From Neorhizobium sp. JUb45 (lineage in GTDB: Bacteria > Pseudomonadota > Alphaproteobacteria > Rhizobiales > Rhizobiaceae): 64,000 nucleotides of DNA. The stretch spans positions 930,001-994,000 of the forward strand of contig NZ_SLYW01000001.1 in the NCBI RefSeq assembly GCF_004343585.1. Reading direction: 5' to 3'. Positions 52,149 through 61,450 of the stretch are shown here, one piece after another. A model generated the notes under the pieces. It saw nothing but the letters and a program-made list of their open reading frames with translations, was not told the DNA's origin and ran no database searches. Each line of letters begins with the position of its first letter. The stretch's first letter is position 1. Both the position numbers and the translations under genes were made by a program.

Positions 52149-53561
52149 TTATTCGACGAACTCTACCGTCGTGCCCGGCTTCACCATCTTGGCCAGTTCC
52201 GTCGCATCCCAGTTGGTGAGGCGGATACAGCCATGGCTGTTGGTCTTGCCGATCTTCGATGGCTCCGGCGTGCCGTGGATGCCGTAGGTAGGTTTTGACA
52301 AGGCGATCCAGACCGTGCCGACCGGGCCGTTCGGACCCGGCGGGATCTGCAGGATTTCGCGGTTTTCACCCTGCGTGAAATTGATTTTCGGATTGTAGGT
52401 ATAACCCGGGTTCAGGGCGATGCGGGCAACCGTGTGGTTGCCGACGGGCGAGGGCGTGTCCGAAGAGCCGATCGTCGCCGGATAGGCCGAAATCAGCTTG
52501 CCGTCCGCGCCATAGGCAAACACCTGCTTGCGGCCCTTGTCTGCAATGATGCGGGTGACTTCGCCCGTCTTGGGCTGGCCGGGGCTGATCACCTTGATGA
52601 TCGTCCCCGGAATGGTGAAGTCGACATTGGGATTGATCGCCTTCAGGTAGCCCTCGTCCATATGAAACTGCTCGGCCAGTTTTTCGCTGGTCGAGGTGTA
52701 GGAAAGGGCCGGCAGCTGCGCCTTGTGGGCGTAATCGTCGGGAATGGAGGCGACGTAGGGCCCGGCCGCATCGGCAGCGGTGATCGTGTATTCGACGATC
52801 GGCATGCCGCCAGAATAGGAGAGGCGCTGGACGATATCCTCGGCATTGTTCGGGTCGAGTGTCTCGCCGGTCATTTCCTGCCAGGCGGCGATAGCCTTGT
52901 TGACGTTATCGCCGAGACGGCCGTCGATCACGCCCGGCGAAATGCCTTCGCGGTCGAGGAATACCTGCAGTGCGGCGATCTCGGCCTGCGGCTTGTTGGT
53001 GACCGTGATCGTCGTGCCGGAATGTCTCGGCTCGGGGCCGAGAGGCTGGGTCTGGTTCGGTTCGATCGAGGCGTAGTTCGGATCGTATTGCGCCGGATCG
53101 TTGGACGGCGCATCGAGCGGCAGGCGGGTGATCGAGCCGCGATCCGGCACCGAGCCGGTGACTTCGCCATCATACTGGCCGCCATTGCTGCCATTGCCGC
53201 GATAATCACGGTAATCGCGATAGCCGGGGGAGACGCCGGGCATCTGCTCGCTGCGCGCATAACCACCGCGATCACGACGGTTCTGCTGCTGCATTTCGGT
53301 GGCAACCACATTGCCGGCGCGGTCCATATAGGTCCGCCGGCCATTTCGGTCTCGCGTCACGACGAATTCGCCGGGCTCCGGCGTGTAATCGAGGATATAG
53401 CCTTCGGGCGTGACGAGGGTTGGCTGCTCGCCGCCATACTGGCGCTCGTACTGGTATTGCGGCGCGCCGCCATAATCACGATACATGACCTGCGCCTGAA
53501 CCGGAGCAGCAACCGCGGTCAGGGCAATGAGGCTGAGACTTGTAACGAGACTGCGCTTCAC
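52149..53561 (-). CDS. L,D-transpeptidase (YkuD domain), exported
   Basis: A 470-residue periplasmic enzyme that makes 3-3 peptidoglycan cross-links or attaches proteins to the wall. It has a Sec signal peptide (LVTSLSLIALTAVAAPVQA), a long Gly/Tyr/Arg/Asp-rich low-complexity stretch (about 25-150), a peptidoglycan-binding-like helical region (about 190-235) and the YkuD domain (about 335-468). The active-site signature is HGTPEPSKIGKTNSHGCIRL. The start is GTG 53561. Rhizobia, with polar growth, carry many such enzymes. Confidence 0.92.
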   Translation of the reverse strand: MKRSLVTSLSLIALTAVAAPVQAQVMYRDYGGAPQYQYERQYGGEQPTLVTPEGYILDYTPEPGEFVVTRDRNGRRTYMDRAGNVVATEMQQQNRRDRGGYARSEQMPGVSPGYRDYRDYRGNGSNGGQYDGEVTGSVPDRGSITRLPLDAPSNDPAQYDPNYASIEPNQTQPLGPEPRHSGTTITVTNKPQAEIAALQVFLDREGISPGVIDGRLGDNVNKAIAAWQEMTGETLDPNNAEDIVQRLSYSGGMPIVEYTITAADAAGPYVASIPDDYAHKAQLPALSYTSTSEKLAEQFHMDEGYLKAINPNVDFTIPGTIIKVISPGQPKTGEVTRIIADKGRKQVFAYGADGKLISAYPATIGSSDTPSPVGNHTVARIALNPGYTYNPKINFTQGENREILQIPPGPNGPVGTVWIALSKPTYGIHGTPEPSKIGKTNSHGCIRLTNWDATELAKMVKPGTTVEFVE

Positions 53562-53750
53562 GATATCACCGATCCTTAAACTTCTTCACCAACCCGCAAG
53601 GGTGGCGCCTCGTTCCAACGTTCGAGCTCTTTGTTCCTGACTAGTTAATTGCGACTCTAGTATGGAAAAAATGAATTCGTGGTGAAGGTCCTGTTAAAAT
53701 TCACGTGTTTGTTCGTTTACCAATGAACATAGTCTCGGGGGGAGGCAAGC

Positions 53751-54590
53751 ATGAAGGCATTTTCCACTGGCGCAGGGCCAAAACTGTTCCTCGACCCCGT
53801 TTCGGTTCTCGATATCGGTTCGTGCATCGTTGATGGCATCGATGTTGCGCCGGGCAGGGCTATCCCCGACGATGGCGATCCGCGTATCGATCATTCGCTC
53901 GAAGGATTTCTGTTCACCTGCGGGCCGGATCATATCCGTCACCCCGATGCGATCGCCGGGCGCATGGATGGCAAAAAATACCCGCTGCATGGATCCTTCT
54001 CCGCCCACCCGGCAGACATCCTGTTCTGGGATGCGCAGGGTGACGATGCCGAATGCCATGCAAAGGTGGCAGTCGCGCTTGCCGACGGTGGTTCCGCGCT
54101 GCTGGAACGCCACTGGCGCATCGACGGGCAGACGGGGGAAGTGTCTCTCAGAGACCGCGTGACGAATGCCGGTTCGACGCCATTTGCGCGCGTTCATATG
54201 TATCATATGAACCTCGGCGCATGGCTGTTCGATGATGGTGTTCGGCTTGGCGGCAAGATGTTCGAAGGTGGCGCGCTGCCGTGGAATTTCGGCGAGGAAC
54301 CGGGCAGCGTGTTTTGCCTGCCGGCTGCCCCGGACGGCGAGGAATGGGCGGAAGTGACGCTTGGGCCGATCGCCGCGCTCGATGGCCGCACGCTGCACGT
54401 CAGGTTCAGGACCGATACGTTGCCTTATCTGCAGATGTGGCGAAACCAGAAGGCGCCGGCGCATGTGCTCGGCATCGAGCCGGTGTCGCATCGGCTGGCG
54501 GAGCGTGGCGAACTTGCCAGAAGCGGCGAGCTTGCCATGCTGCAGCCCGGCGAAAGTGCCGACTACGCGCTGCGTTTTGTTTTTGTCTAA
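53751..54590 (+). CDS. DUF4432/aldose 1-epimerase-like protein
   Basis: A 279-residue beta-rich protein of the galactose-mutarotase-like superfold. Segments fitting the DUF4432 branch are GFLFTCGPDHIRHPD, YPLHGSFSAHPADI, VSLRDRVTNAGSTPFARVHMYHMNLG and LGIEPVSHRLAERGEL. GGGGGGAGG lies just before the ATG. It probably acts on a sugar or sugar derivative, but the enzyme activity of the branch is not settled. It stands 80 bp upstream of the next plus-strand gene. Confidence 0.75.
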   Translation: MKAFSTGAGPKLFLDPVSVLDIGSCIVDGIDVAPGRAIPDDGDPRIDHSLEGFLFTCGPDHIRHPDAIAGRMDGKKYPLHGSFSAHPADILFWDAQGDDAECHAKVAVALADGGSALLERHWRIDGQTGEVSLRDRVTNAGSTPFARVHMYHMNLGAWLFDDGVRLGGKMFEGGALPWNFGEEPGSVFCLPAAPDGEEWAEVTLGPIAALDGRTLHVRFRTDTLPYLQMWRNQKAPAHVLGIEPVSHRLAERGELARSGELAMLQPGESADYALRFVFV

Positions 54591-54670
54591 ATCATTGCCG
54601 CGGCTCGCATTGACGCTTCGCGGCGCATCACGCTAAGTGTGCGGCAACTGAAAAAGCTGGAGGCTCACGC

Positions 54671-55009
54671 ATGGATATCCGCCAGGTCAACGACGAGTAT
54701 TCGGTCAGCGGCCAGATCACAGTCGAGGACGTCGATCAGGTGAAGGCTGAAGGGTTCAAGTCGATCGTCTGCCATCGTCCTGACGAGGAAGAGCCGGGTC
54801 AGCCCGCTTTTGCCGATGTTGCCGCGCGGGCGCAGGAACTGGGTATCCAGATCCGCCATATCCCGGTCGGCCGCATGGGGCTTACGCCTGAAGGCGTAAC
54901 CGAAATGGTCGATGCGCTGGAAGACCTGCCCAAGCCAATGCTCGGCTATTGCCGCTCGGGCGCCCGCTCGACCGCCATTTACGAACAGAGCCAGCGTTTC
55001 CGCGGCTGA
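54671..55009 (+). CDS. TIGR01244/DUF442-family sulfurtransferase or phosphatase-like protein
   Basis: A 112-residue protein of the DUF442 family, often fused to beta-lactamase-fold persulfide enzymes (Blh). The active-site loop YCRSGARS near residue 95 resembles a rhodanese loop with the nucleophilic cysteine. VCHRPDEEEPGQP is a family landmark. It may handle persulfide sulfur. GGAGG precedes the ATG. It stands alone here, without a beta-lactamase-fold partner. Confidence 0.82.
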   Translation: MDIRQVNDEYSVSGQITVEDVDQVKAEGFKSIVCHRPDEEEPGQPAFADVAARAQELGIQIRHIPVGRMGLTPEGVTEMVDALEDLPKPMLGYCRSGARSTAIYEQSQRFRG

Positions 55010-55076
55010 TTTTCGCCTCCGGCACCCTTCCGGTGCCGGCTTCTCCACGCTCGCATTTTTCTCGAGGAGCATTCCC

Positions 55077-55418
55077 ATGACCATCAAGCGTATCGATTCC
55101 GGCGCCCGCATGAGCGGCGCAGTCGTCCACGGCAACACCGTTTATCTGGCTGGCCAGGTTGGCGAAGGTGAAACGGTTACCGAACAGTGCAAGGACGCGC
55201 TGGGCGAAGTTGACCGTCTGCTGGCTGCTGCCGGTACGGACAAGTCCAAGATCCTGCAGACGCTGATCTACATCTCGGACATTTCCTACTTCGCGGAAAT
55301 GAACGCTGCCTGGGAAGCATGGGTTGATCCGGCAAACACGCCAGCACGCGCCACCAGCGAAGCCAAGCTGGCTGCGCCGAAGTACAAGGTCGAATTCATC
55401 GTCACCGCGGCGATCTGA
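55077..55418 (+). CDS. RidA family protein (YjgF/YER057c/UK114)
   Basis: A 113-residue protein of the RidA superfamily, which deaminates reactive enamine/imine intermediates. VYLAGQVGEG, the central DVDRLL-like helix region, ILQTLIYISDISYFAEMN and the arginine segment NTPARATSEAKLA (with the family-conserved Arg) are visible. ATG 55077 is preferred over an upstream GTG/ATG because GAGGAG lies nearby. A strong terminator follows. Confidence 0.88.
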   Translation: MTIKRIDSGARMSGAVVHGNTVYLAGQVGEGETVTEQCKDALGEVDRLLAAAGTDKSKILQTLIYISDISYFAEMNAAWEAWVDPANTPARATSEAKLAAPKYKVEFIVTAAI

Positions 55419-55437
55419 TTCTTTTGACTGTTCAATG

Positions 55438-55474
55438 AAAAGGCCGGGGCATCATTTGATGCCCCGGCCTTTTT
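55438..55474. terminator. Strong bidirectional terminator
   Basis: A 17-bp stem (55438-55454 with 55457-55473, core GGCCGGGGCATC) with a 2-base loop and T-run lies between the convergent RidA-like and TPP-enzyme genes. It can end transcription from both sides. Confidence 0.93.
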
Positions 55475-55477
55475 CGT

Positions 55478-57127
55478 TCAAGCCTTGTCGCGGATCTGTG
55501 TCAACGTTTTGGCTGGCGTGATCGCCTCGGGATCAAGCCGCACCTCGATGATGGAAGGCTTGCCGCTGGCGCGTGCCCGCTCATAGGCCGGGCCAAAATC
55601 TTCCGTCGTCTCCACCAGTTCGCCATGGCCGCCAAAGGCCTGGGCGTAGGCCACGAAATCCGGGTTCACCAGATCGGTACCACTGACACGGCCGGGATAC
55701 TCGCGTTCCTGATGCATGCGGATCGTGCCGAAGATGCCGTTATTGACCAGAACGGTGATGATCGGCAGGTCGTAACGCACGGCGGTGATGAATTCCTGCC
55801 CGTGCATCAGAAAGCAGCCGTCTCCGGCAAAACACACGACCTCACGCTGCGGAAACAACTGCTTGGCGGCAACGGCTGCGGGAAGGCCGTAGCCCATCGA
55901 GCCGGATGTGGGGGCGGCCTGCGTGTTGAACCGCTGGAAACGGTGGAAACGGTGCAGCCAGGTGGCGTAGTTGCCCGCACCATTGGTGAAGATCGCATCC
56001 TTCGGTGTGTTGGCTTCGATCCATTCCATGATCGGACCCATCTGCACATTGCCGGGGCCGGTCTTGGGCGGTGTCGACCATGTCTCGTAGGCCGCGTGCA
56101 TCTCGGCGGTCCGTTCCGCCCAGACCGGCTTTTTCGGTGCCGGAAGATCTTTCAGCGCCGCCACGAATTCGGCCGGTGCCGCGCAGATGGCGAGATCGGG
56201 GCGATAGACGCGGCCGAGTTCCTCCGGGTCTGGGTAGACGTGGACAAACGCCTGTGCCGGGTAGGGGATATCGACCAGCGTGTAGCCCGAGGACGGCATT
56301 TCCGACAGTCGTCCGCCGAGCAGGATAAGGAGATCGGATTCCTTGATTTGCTTCGACAGTGCCGGGTTGATGCCGATGCCGACATCGCCGGCATAGTTCG
56401 GGTGGGCGTGATCGAATAGCATCTGACGGCGGAAGGAGCAGCCGACCGGCACCTGAAATTTTTCGGCAAATGTCTGGAAATCCGCCACCGCCTGTTCGCT
56501 CCAGCGGGTACCGCCGAGAATGAACATCGGCCGTTTGGCCTTGGACAGAACCGAGGCGAAGGTGGCGATCTGCGAGGCGCCGGGATGGCTTTCGACCGGT
56601 GTATAGGGTTTTGCCGCAACGGCCTCGACCTCTTCCACCAGCATGTCTTCCGGCAGTGTCAGCACGACCGGGCCGGGACGGCCCGAGGTGGCCACGCTGA
56701 AGGCGCGGGTGACGAATTCCGGGATGCGGCGGGCATCGTCGATCTCACCCACCCATTTGGCAAATTCGGTGAAGGCGCGGCGGTATTCGACCTCCTGAAA
56801 GGCCTCGCGCTCCTTCATGTCGCGGCCGATCTGGCCGACGAACAGGATCATCGGGATGCTGTCCTGTTTGGCCACATGCAGGCCGGCAGAGGCATTGGTG
56901 GCACCGGGACCACGGGTGACCATGCAGATGCCCGGCTCGCCGGTGAGGCGCCCCCAGCAATCCGCCATCATCGCCGCGCCGCCTTCCTGACGGCAGACAA
57001 GGACGTCGATGTCACTGTCATGCAGCGCATCGAGCACGGCGAGATAACTTTCGCCGGGAACGCAGGAAACGCGTTTGACGCCATTCGCCTTCAGTGCCTC
57101 GACAATGAGCTGGCCACCGGTCTTCAT
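55478..57127 (-). CDS. Thiamine-pyrophosphate enzyme, acetolactate synthase-like large subunit
   Basis: A 549-residue TPP enzyme. The Pyr-domain glutamate lies in CRQEGGAAMMADCWGR (about residue 48), followed by GPGATNASAGLHVA. The TPP-binding motif GDGCFLMHGQEFITAVRY ends with NNGIFGTIRMHQ (about 440-480). Start at MKTGGQLIVEAL, one base overlap with the CoA-transferase stop. It is paired with a class III CoA transferase, as in oxalate degradation, but its sequence does not show oxalyl-CoA decarboxylase features. The reaction is unassigned. Confidence 0.85.
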   Translation of the reverse strand: MKTGGQLIVEALKANGVKRVSCVPGESYLAVLDALHDSDIDVLVCRQEGGAAMMADCWGRLTGEPGICMVTRGPGATNASAGLHVAKQDSIPMILFVGQIGRDMKEREAFQEVEYRRAFTEFAKWVGEIDDARRIPEFVTRAFSVATSGRPGPVVLTLPEDMLVEEVEAVAAKPYTPVESHPGASQIATFASVLSKAKRPMFILGGTRWSEQAVADFQTFAEKFQVPVGCSFRRQMLFDHAHPNYAGDVGIGINPALSKQIKESDLLILLGGRLSEMPSSGYTLVDIPYPAQAFVHVYPDPEELGRVYRPDLAICAAPAEFVAALKDLPAPKKPVWAERTAEMHAAYETWSTPPKTGPGNVQMGPIMEWIEANTPKDAIFTNGAGNYATWLHRFHRFQRFNTQAAPTSGSMGYGLPAAVAAKQLFPQREVVCFAGDGCFLMHGQEFITAVRYDLPIITVLVNNGIFGTIRMHQEREYPGRVSGTDLVNPDFVAYAQAFGGHGELVETTEDFGPAYERARASGKPSIIEVRLDPEAITPAKTLTQIRDKA

Positions 57128-58338
57128 CACATCTGTCCTTTCGATGGTTTTGCTGCGGGCTCTTTCAGCTCCGCCAGAATTTCGTCCGTGTGCTGGCCGA
57201 GCGCGGGGCTTGGCCGATGATAGCTGAGCGGCGTTTTCGACAGCACGATCGGGCTGCGCACACCGGGGATGACGGTGCCGTCCTCGGCCTCGAGATCGAT
57301 GCGCAGTCGGCGCGCAATCACCTGCGGGTCGTCGAACATTTCGGCGATGGAATTGATCGGTCCGGCCGGCACTGCGGCCTTGCCGCAGGCCTCCAGCAGG
57401 TCGGCCTTTTGCCATTTGGCTGTTTCCGTCGTGACCATGCCGCGCACGCCGGCGCGGTTGGCGACGCGCGCCTTGTTGGTGGCGAAAAGCGGGTCGTCGG
57501 CCATCGATTCGATGCCGAGAATTTTTGTCAGGCGACGAAACTGGCCGTCATTGCCGATGGCGAGAATGATATGGCCATCGGCCACCGGCACCACTTCGTA
57601 AGGGCTGATATTGGGGTGGGCATTGCCGAGCCGCGTCGGGGCATTGCCGGAGACCAGATAATTCATGTTCTGGTTGGCAAGGATGCCGGCCTGCACATCG
57701 AGAAGCGCCATGTCGACGAACTGGCCTTCGCCGGTCTTCATCACATGGATCAGCGCGGCTTGAATGGCGGTGACGGCATAGATGCCGGTAAAAATGTCGG
57801 CAATGGCGACGCCCGCCTTCATCGGCTCTCCGTCTGGCGTGCCAGTGACCGACATGAAACCGGACATGCCCTGTACGATGTAATCGTAACCGGCGAGATC
57901 GGCATAAGGGCCGTCCTGACCAAAACCGGTGATCGAGCAATAGACCAGCTTGGGATTGGTCTTTTTGAGGCTCTCGTAATCGAGCCCGTATTTTTCCAGT
58001 CCGCCGCGTTTGAAGTTTTCGATCAGCACGTCGGCGCGGGCCGCCAATTCGCGGACGGTCGCCTGACCTTCCTCAGTCTTGAGGTCGATGGCGATCGAGC
58101 GTTTGCCGCGATTGGTGGAATGATAATAGGCGGCGGACAGGTTTTCGCCGGAAACACTTTCGACGAAGGGCGGCCCCCAGGCGCGGGTATCGTCGCCACC
58201 ATCGGGGTTTTCCACCTTGATGACATCGGCCCCCATGTCGGCCAGCATCTGGCCGGCCCATGGTCCGGCGAGAACGCGGGCGAGTTCGAGAACGCGAATG
58301 CCGGAAAGTGGCGGTTTTTTCGTCTCTATGTCCGTCAT
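57127..58338 (-). CDS. CaiB/BaiF class III CoA transferase
   Basis: A 403-residue CoA transferase of the Frc/CaiB family. Landmarks are GIRVLELARVLAGPWAGQML, the IENFKRGGLEKYGLDYESL region and GFGQDGPYADLAGYDYIVQG. The catalytic aspartate is expected in GQFVDMALLDVQAG (about residue 190). It transfers CoA between carboxylic acids. It overlaps the downstream TPP enzyme by one base, so the two are co-expressed. The acid substrate is unknown. Confidence 0.9.
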   Translation of the reverse strand: MTDIETKKPPLSGIRVLELARVLAGPWAGQMLADMGADVIKVENPDGGDDTRAWGPPFVESVSGENLSAAYYHSTNRGKRSIAIDLKTEEGQATVRELAARADVLIENFKRGGLEKYGLDYESLKKTNPKLVYCSITGFGQDGPYADLAGYDYIVQGMSGFMSVTGTPDGEPMKAGVAIADIFTGIYAVTAIQAALIHVMKTGEGQFVDMALLDVQAGILANQNMNYLVSGNAPTRLGNAHPNISPYEVVPVADGHIILAIGNDGQFRRLTKILGIESMADDPLFATNKARVANRAGVRGMVTTETAKWQKADLLEACGKAAVPAGPINSIAEMFDDPQVIARRLRIDLEAEDGTVIPGVRSPIVLSKTPLSYHRPSPALGQHTDEILAELKEPAAKPSKGQM

Positions 58339-58458
58339 GCGTTCTCCTCCGCCGTGCCGTCATCATGCCGCCGCGGTTTTCGGCAGGGCATGTCCTCGAT
58401 CAACTTGATAGCGGCAAGTCCTCAGGCCGGCACGTGATTTTAAATCATGAGGTCATTC

Positions 58459-59412
58459 CTAGTCGGGTACGAGGGTGGCGGATTGTTTTGGCAAAACGCG
58501 CGTGGCCCATGCTGCAAATTCGGTGATCGCTGCCTCTGCGCCGATCTCGTTCAGTGTTTCGTGGCGCATGTCGCGGTCGATATTGCAGGTGACATTGGTC
58601 ATGCTGAGTGTCTGCAGGCGGCGACTGAGCCACTTGATGGCCTGACCGTTACCGGTTGCCGGATCGCGCCCGCCGCCGACGAGATGGATGGGCAGCGTCT
58701 TGGGCAGCGTTTCCAGACGATCGGTTTCGGTGCCGCGAAATGTCAGATCGAAAATATCCAGCCACAGGGAAACGCTGGCATTAAAACCGCAAAGCGGATC
58801 GGCGATATAGGCATCGACGGCGGCGTGGTCGCGGCTCAGCCAGTCGAAATCGGTACGGCCTTCGCCGATCGATTTGTTCCAGGCGCCAAAAGTGAGTTTT
58901 GGCAATAGTGTGCTTGGTACATCCGAGCCCTTCAGTGCCCGCTCGGTCTTCAGCACGATCTGCGCGGCGCGGCCGGCAAGGCCCGGATTGAAATTGGAAT
59001 TCCAGATCGCCAGAGCATCGAAGCTTGCCGGAAAATCCTGTACGGCATTAAGCGCAATCAACCCGCCCATCGAATGGCCGAACAGGACGACCGGCAGGCC
59101 GGGATGTGCCGTCGCCGCAAAGTCCCGCATCGCCTTGACGTCGCGAATGGTGGCAGTGATGCCGTCACGCCAGGCAAACCGGCCGATCGGTGCGCCTTCC
59201 GCCGTCGTCTCGCCATGGCCGCGGTGGTCGTGGGCGTAGACATGGAAACCAGCTGCGGCCATCGCCTCTGCAAAGGCGCGGTAGCGTTTGGAATGTTCGG
59301 CCAGCCCGTGGCAGATGATGAGGATGCCGATGGCGGATGCCGTGGCCGGCTGGTGGTGATAGGCGAGTGTGGCGCCGCTCGGGCTTGGTATTTTTGAGGT
59401 TGTTTCGAACAT
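58459..59412 (-). CDS. Alpha/beta hydrolase (lysophospholipase/monoacylglycerol lipase-like)
   Basis: A 317-residue serine hydrolase. HGLAEHSKRY near the oxyanion region, YAHDHRGHGET and the nucleophile motif LFGHSMGGLIAL (Ser about residue 113) match the PldB/MGL branch. The catalytic His is likely in RDMRHETLNE near residue 285. It has no signal peptide, so it should act in the cytoplasm on a lipid ester or other small ester. It stands alone. Confidence 0.85.
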   Translation of the reverse strand: MFETTSKIPSPSGATLAYHHQPATASAIGILIICHGLAEHSKRYRAFAEAMAAAGFHVYAHDHRGHGETTAEGAPIGRFAWRDGITATIRDVKAMRDFAATAHPGLPVVLFGHSMGGLIALNAVQDFPASFDALAIWNSNFNPGLAGRAAQIVLKTERALKGSDVPSTLLPKLTFGAWNKSIGEGRTDFDWLSRDHAAVDAYIADPLCGFNASVSLWLDIFDLTFRGTETDRLETLPKTLPIHLVGGGRDPATGNGQAIKWLSRRLQTLSMTNVTCNIDRDMRHETLNEIGAEAAITEFAAWATRVLPKQSATLVPD

Positions 59413-59534
59413 AAGATTTTCTTTTGCTTTCGGTCGAGACCTCGTTACGCGTTAGTTATATCATGTCTCGCGAAGCCGCGGCTGTAGTGCAATTTTAATC
59501 GCTTCACGGTTATGAACAAATCTTCCGCGTGGGG

Positions 59535-61343
59535 ATGGGAAAAACTGTGACGACCTTTGAGCCGCTGGTTGGTGTGGATAAAACCGACGTTTCCCGACTT
59601 TCGTTGTCGAAGATCTTTCTGATCCTATACTCTACCGCTTTCGTGCTCTGTATGCTGGATCTGGTTGACGGGCTGCTTTATCTCGGTGACATCGACGATA
59701 GCATGCGGGCATCGCAGATTCGCGCTTTCATGCTCCCTGGCGGTCGGTGGTGGGATCTTACGTTGCCGTCCATAAACCTGCCGCAACCTTATGTGTCGCC
59801 GTGGTCCCGGCTCGTTGATCTCCCTTACATCCTGCTTGCCTCCGCGCTGAAGCCGCTGATTGGGCAGGAGATTGCGTTCTCGCTGGCTTTTAACATCTGG
59901 CCTCCGGTCTTGCTTGCCGTCTACTGTTTTTTTGCCGCGTCCGTCTGTCGCCGATTTGCCCCACCATCCTCTCTCATCGGCATCTTGCTTCTGGTCGCGA
60001 CGTCGATTTTGATGGTGCTTTCAATCTGGGAGTTTGCGCCGGGTCGGATAGACCATCACAATGTTCAACTCGTTGCCTTGTCTGCGGTTTTTGCCGGCCT
60101 AAGCCGTTGGGACCGATGTGGCGGTGTGTTGATCGGGACCGGTAGTGTCGTCTCTGTTGCCGTTGCGCTGGAGGGAATACCGTTCGTTGCGATGGCTTTC
60201 GCCAGCCTTTTTATCTGCGTGCTGGCAAGGGACAGGCTGGCGCTCTTGGTGCTGCATGCCGCGAGCCTATCCATGCTGGTGCTGACGCTTCCCTTAGCAT
60301 TCGTGCTGATTGGGCCTGCCGGCATCAAATCAACCCAATGCGACGCCTTTTCTGCGCCATACATCCTTCTTCTCGTCGGCTGCGCAACAATTCTGGGCGG
60401 GTTGTCGCCGCTGGTCGCCAGGCACAAGGGTTGGCTGGTTCCGATGTTGCTATCGGGTGCTGCCTTTATAATGCTGTTTATCTGTCTCTTTCCAGATTGC
60501 CTTTCCGGCCCCTATTGGATGATCGATCCTGTCTCAAAAAACTATTGGTTCGATCGTATTCCACAGGAAGCGAGTTCTCTCTATTTCATTCAGGAAAGTC
60601 AATTTAACAACATCGCCTTCGAGGCGCTGATGGCGGCGGTTTTGATCCTCAGTGCGCCTCCCGTTTTCAGAGAATTCAAGGCCGGGCGGAATGCGTTGCT
60701 GGCGATGTGGGGCTTTGCCGCGCTCAGCCTTCTGCTCACCGTTTTTATGGGGCGCTATCTGCGTTTCGCATTCGCCTTCATTCCCCTCCTTCTTCCCGTG
60801 GCAATGTCCTACAGTAGAAATGCCTGTTTTCAGTACTCCAGATTTGCCAATCTCGGCGTAATGATCTCAACCGGCTTTGTGCTTGCAGTCATAGTCTTGG
60901 CTGTTGCGGTGGCGCCGCGCCGCGAGGTAATTCTCGACGCTGCTACTTTCATGTCGTTTGATGCGTGCAAGCGGGCGAGCTTCGGTGCGCTTTCTACGGT
61001 GCCGGCAGGTAAGATCGTTGCGCCCGAAGGACTGGCAATGACGCTTTTGCCATCGCTTCCCTCCGGCTTTTCCGTTGCTGCGGTACCATTCCATCGCGCA
61101 TCGCCCGGCATGAAACGCGTGTTCGAGGCGTTCCTGTCCTCCGATCCGGCCATTCGTCTCGCCGCATTGGCGCCGTTCGACTATGTCGCAGCCTGCCGTT
61201 TCCCGATCAAACCCGATATCGGCACTGCGCCGCTTTACGATGCTCTGTCCGCAGGCCAGGATTGGCCCGGCCTGATCCGTCTGCCGACGGGCGCCGACAA
61301 CCCGTTCCAGTTGTTCCGGATCGACCACGCGACCTTGCAATAA
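59535..61343 (+). CDS. Polytopic membrane protein, STT3/AglB-like GT-C glycosyltransferase
   Basis: A 602-residue protein with about 11-13 hydrophobic helices and a C-terminal soluble part (from about residue 470). Near the N-terminus, GDIDDSMRASQIRAFM resembles the acidic first-loop motif of STT3-like glycosyltransferases. APGRIDHHNVQL (about 175) matches the G-x-x-D-H-H second-loop motif of AglB/STT3. That suggests transfer of a lipid-linked sugar chain outside the cytoplasm. The start is uncertain: GTG 59529, ATG 59535 or GTG 59547. No glycan genes adjoin it. Confidence 0.7.
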   Translation: MGKTVTTFEPLVGVDKTDVSRLSLSKIFLILYSTAFVLCMLDLVDGLLYLGDIDDSMRASQIRAFMLPGGRWWDLTLPSINLPQPYVSPWSRLVDLPYILLASALKPLIGQEIAFSLAFNIWPPVLLAVYCFFAASVCRRFAPPSSLIGILLLVATSILMVLSIWEFAPGRIDHHNVQLVALSAVFAGLSRWDRCGGVLIGTGSVVSVAVALEGIPFVAMAFASLFICVLARDRLALLVLHAASLSMLVLTLPLAFVLIGPAGIKSTQCDAFSAPYILLLVGCATILGGLSPLVARHKGWLVPMLLSGAAFIMLFICLFPDCLSGPYWMIDPVSKNYWFDRIPQEASSLYFIQESQFNNIAFEALMAAVLILSAPPVFREFKAGRNALLAMWGFAALSLLLTVFMGRYLRFAFAFIPLLLPVAMSYSRNACFQYSRFANLGVMISTGFVLAVIVLAVAVAPRREVILDAATFMSFDACKRASFGALSTVPAGKIVAPEGLAMTLLPSLPSGFSVAAVPFHRASPGMKRVFEAFLSSDPAIRLAALAPFDYVAACRFPIKPDIGTAPLYDALSAGQDWPGLIRLPTGADNPFQLFRIDHATLQ

Positions 61344-61450
61344 CGCAATTAAGACATCGAAAGCTGCGGCTTTCGGTGCGCCACGCGTTGCCCCGGGCCT
61401 GATCTTCGCCTACATAGCGGCAAACCAATTTCCCCGGAGCAGTTTTACCG

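Noticed and set aside
55478..58338. Naming the CoA-transferase/TPP pair as frc-oxc oxalate degradation
   Set aside because: The TPP enzyme does not show the oxalyl-CoA decarboxylase N-terminal pattern, so the name would overreach.
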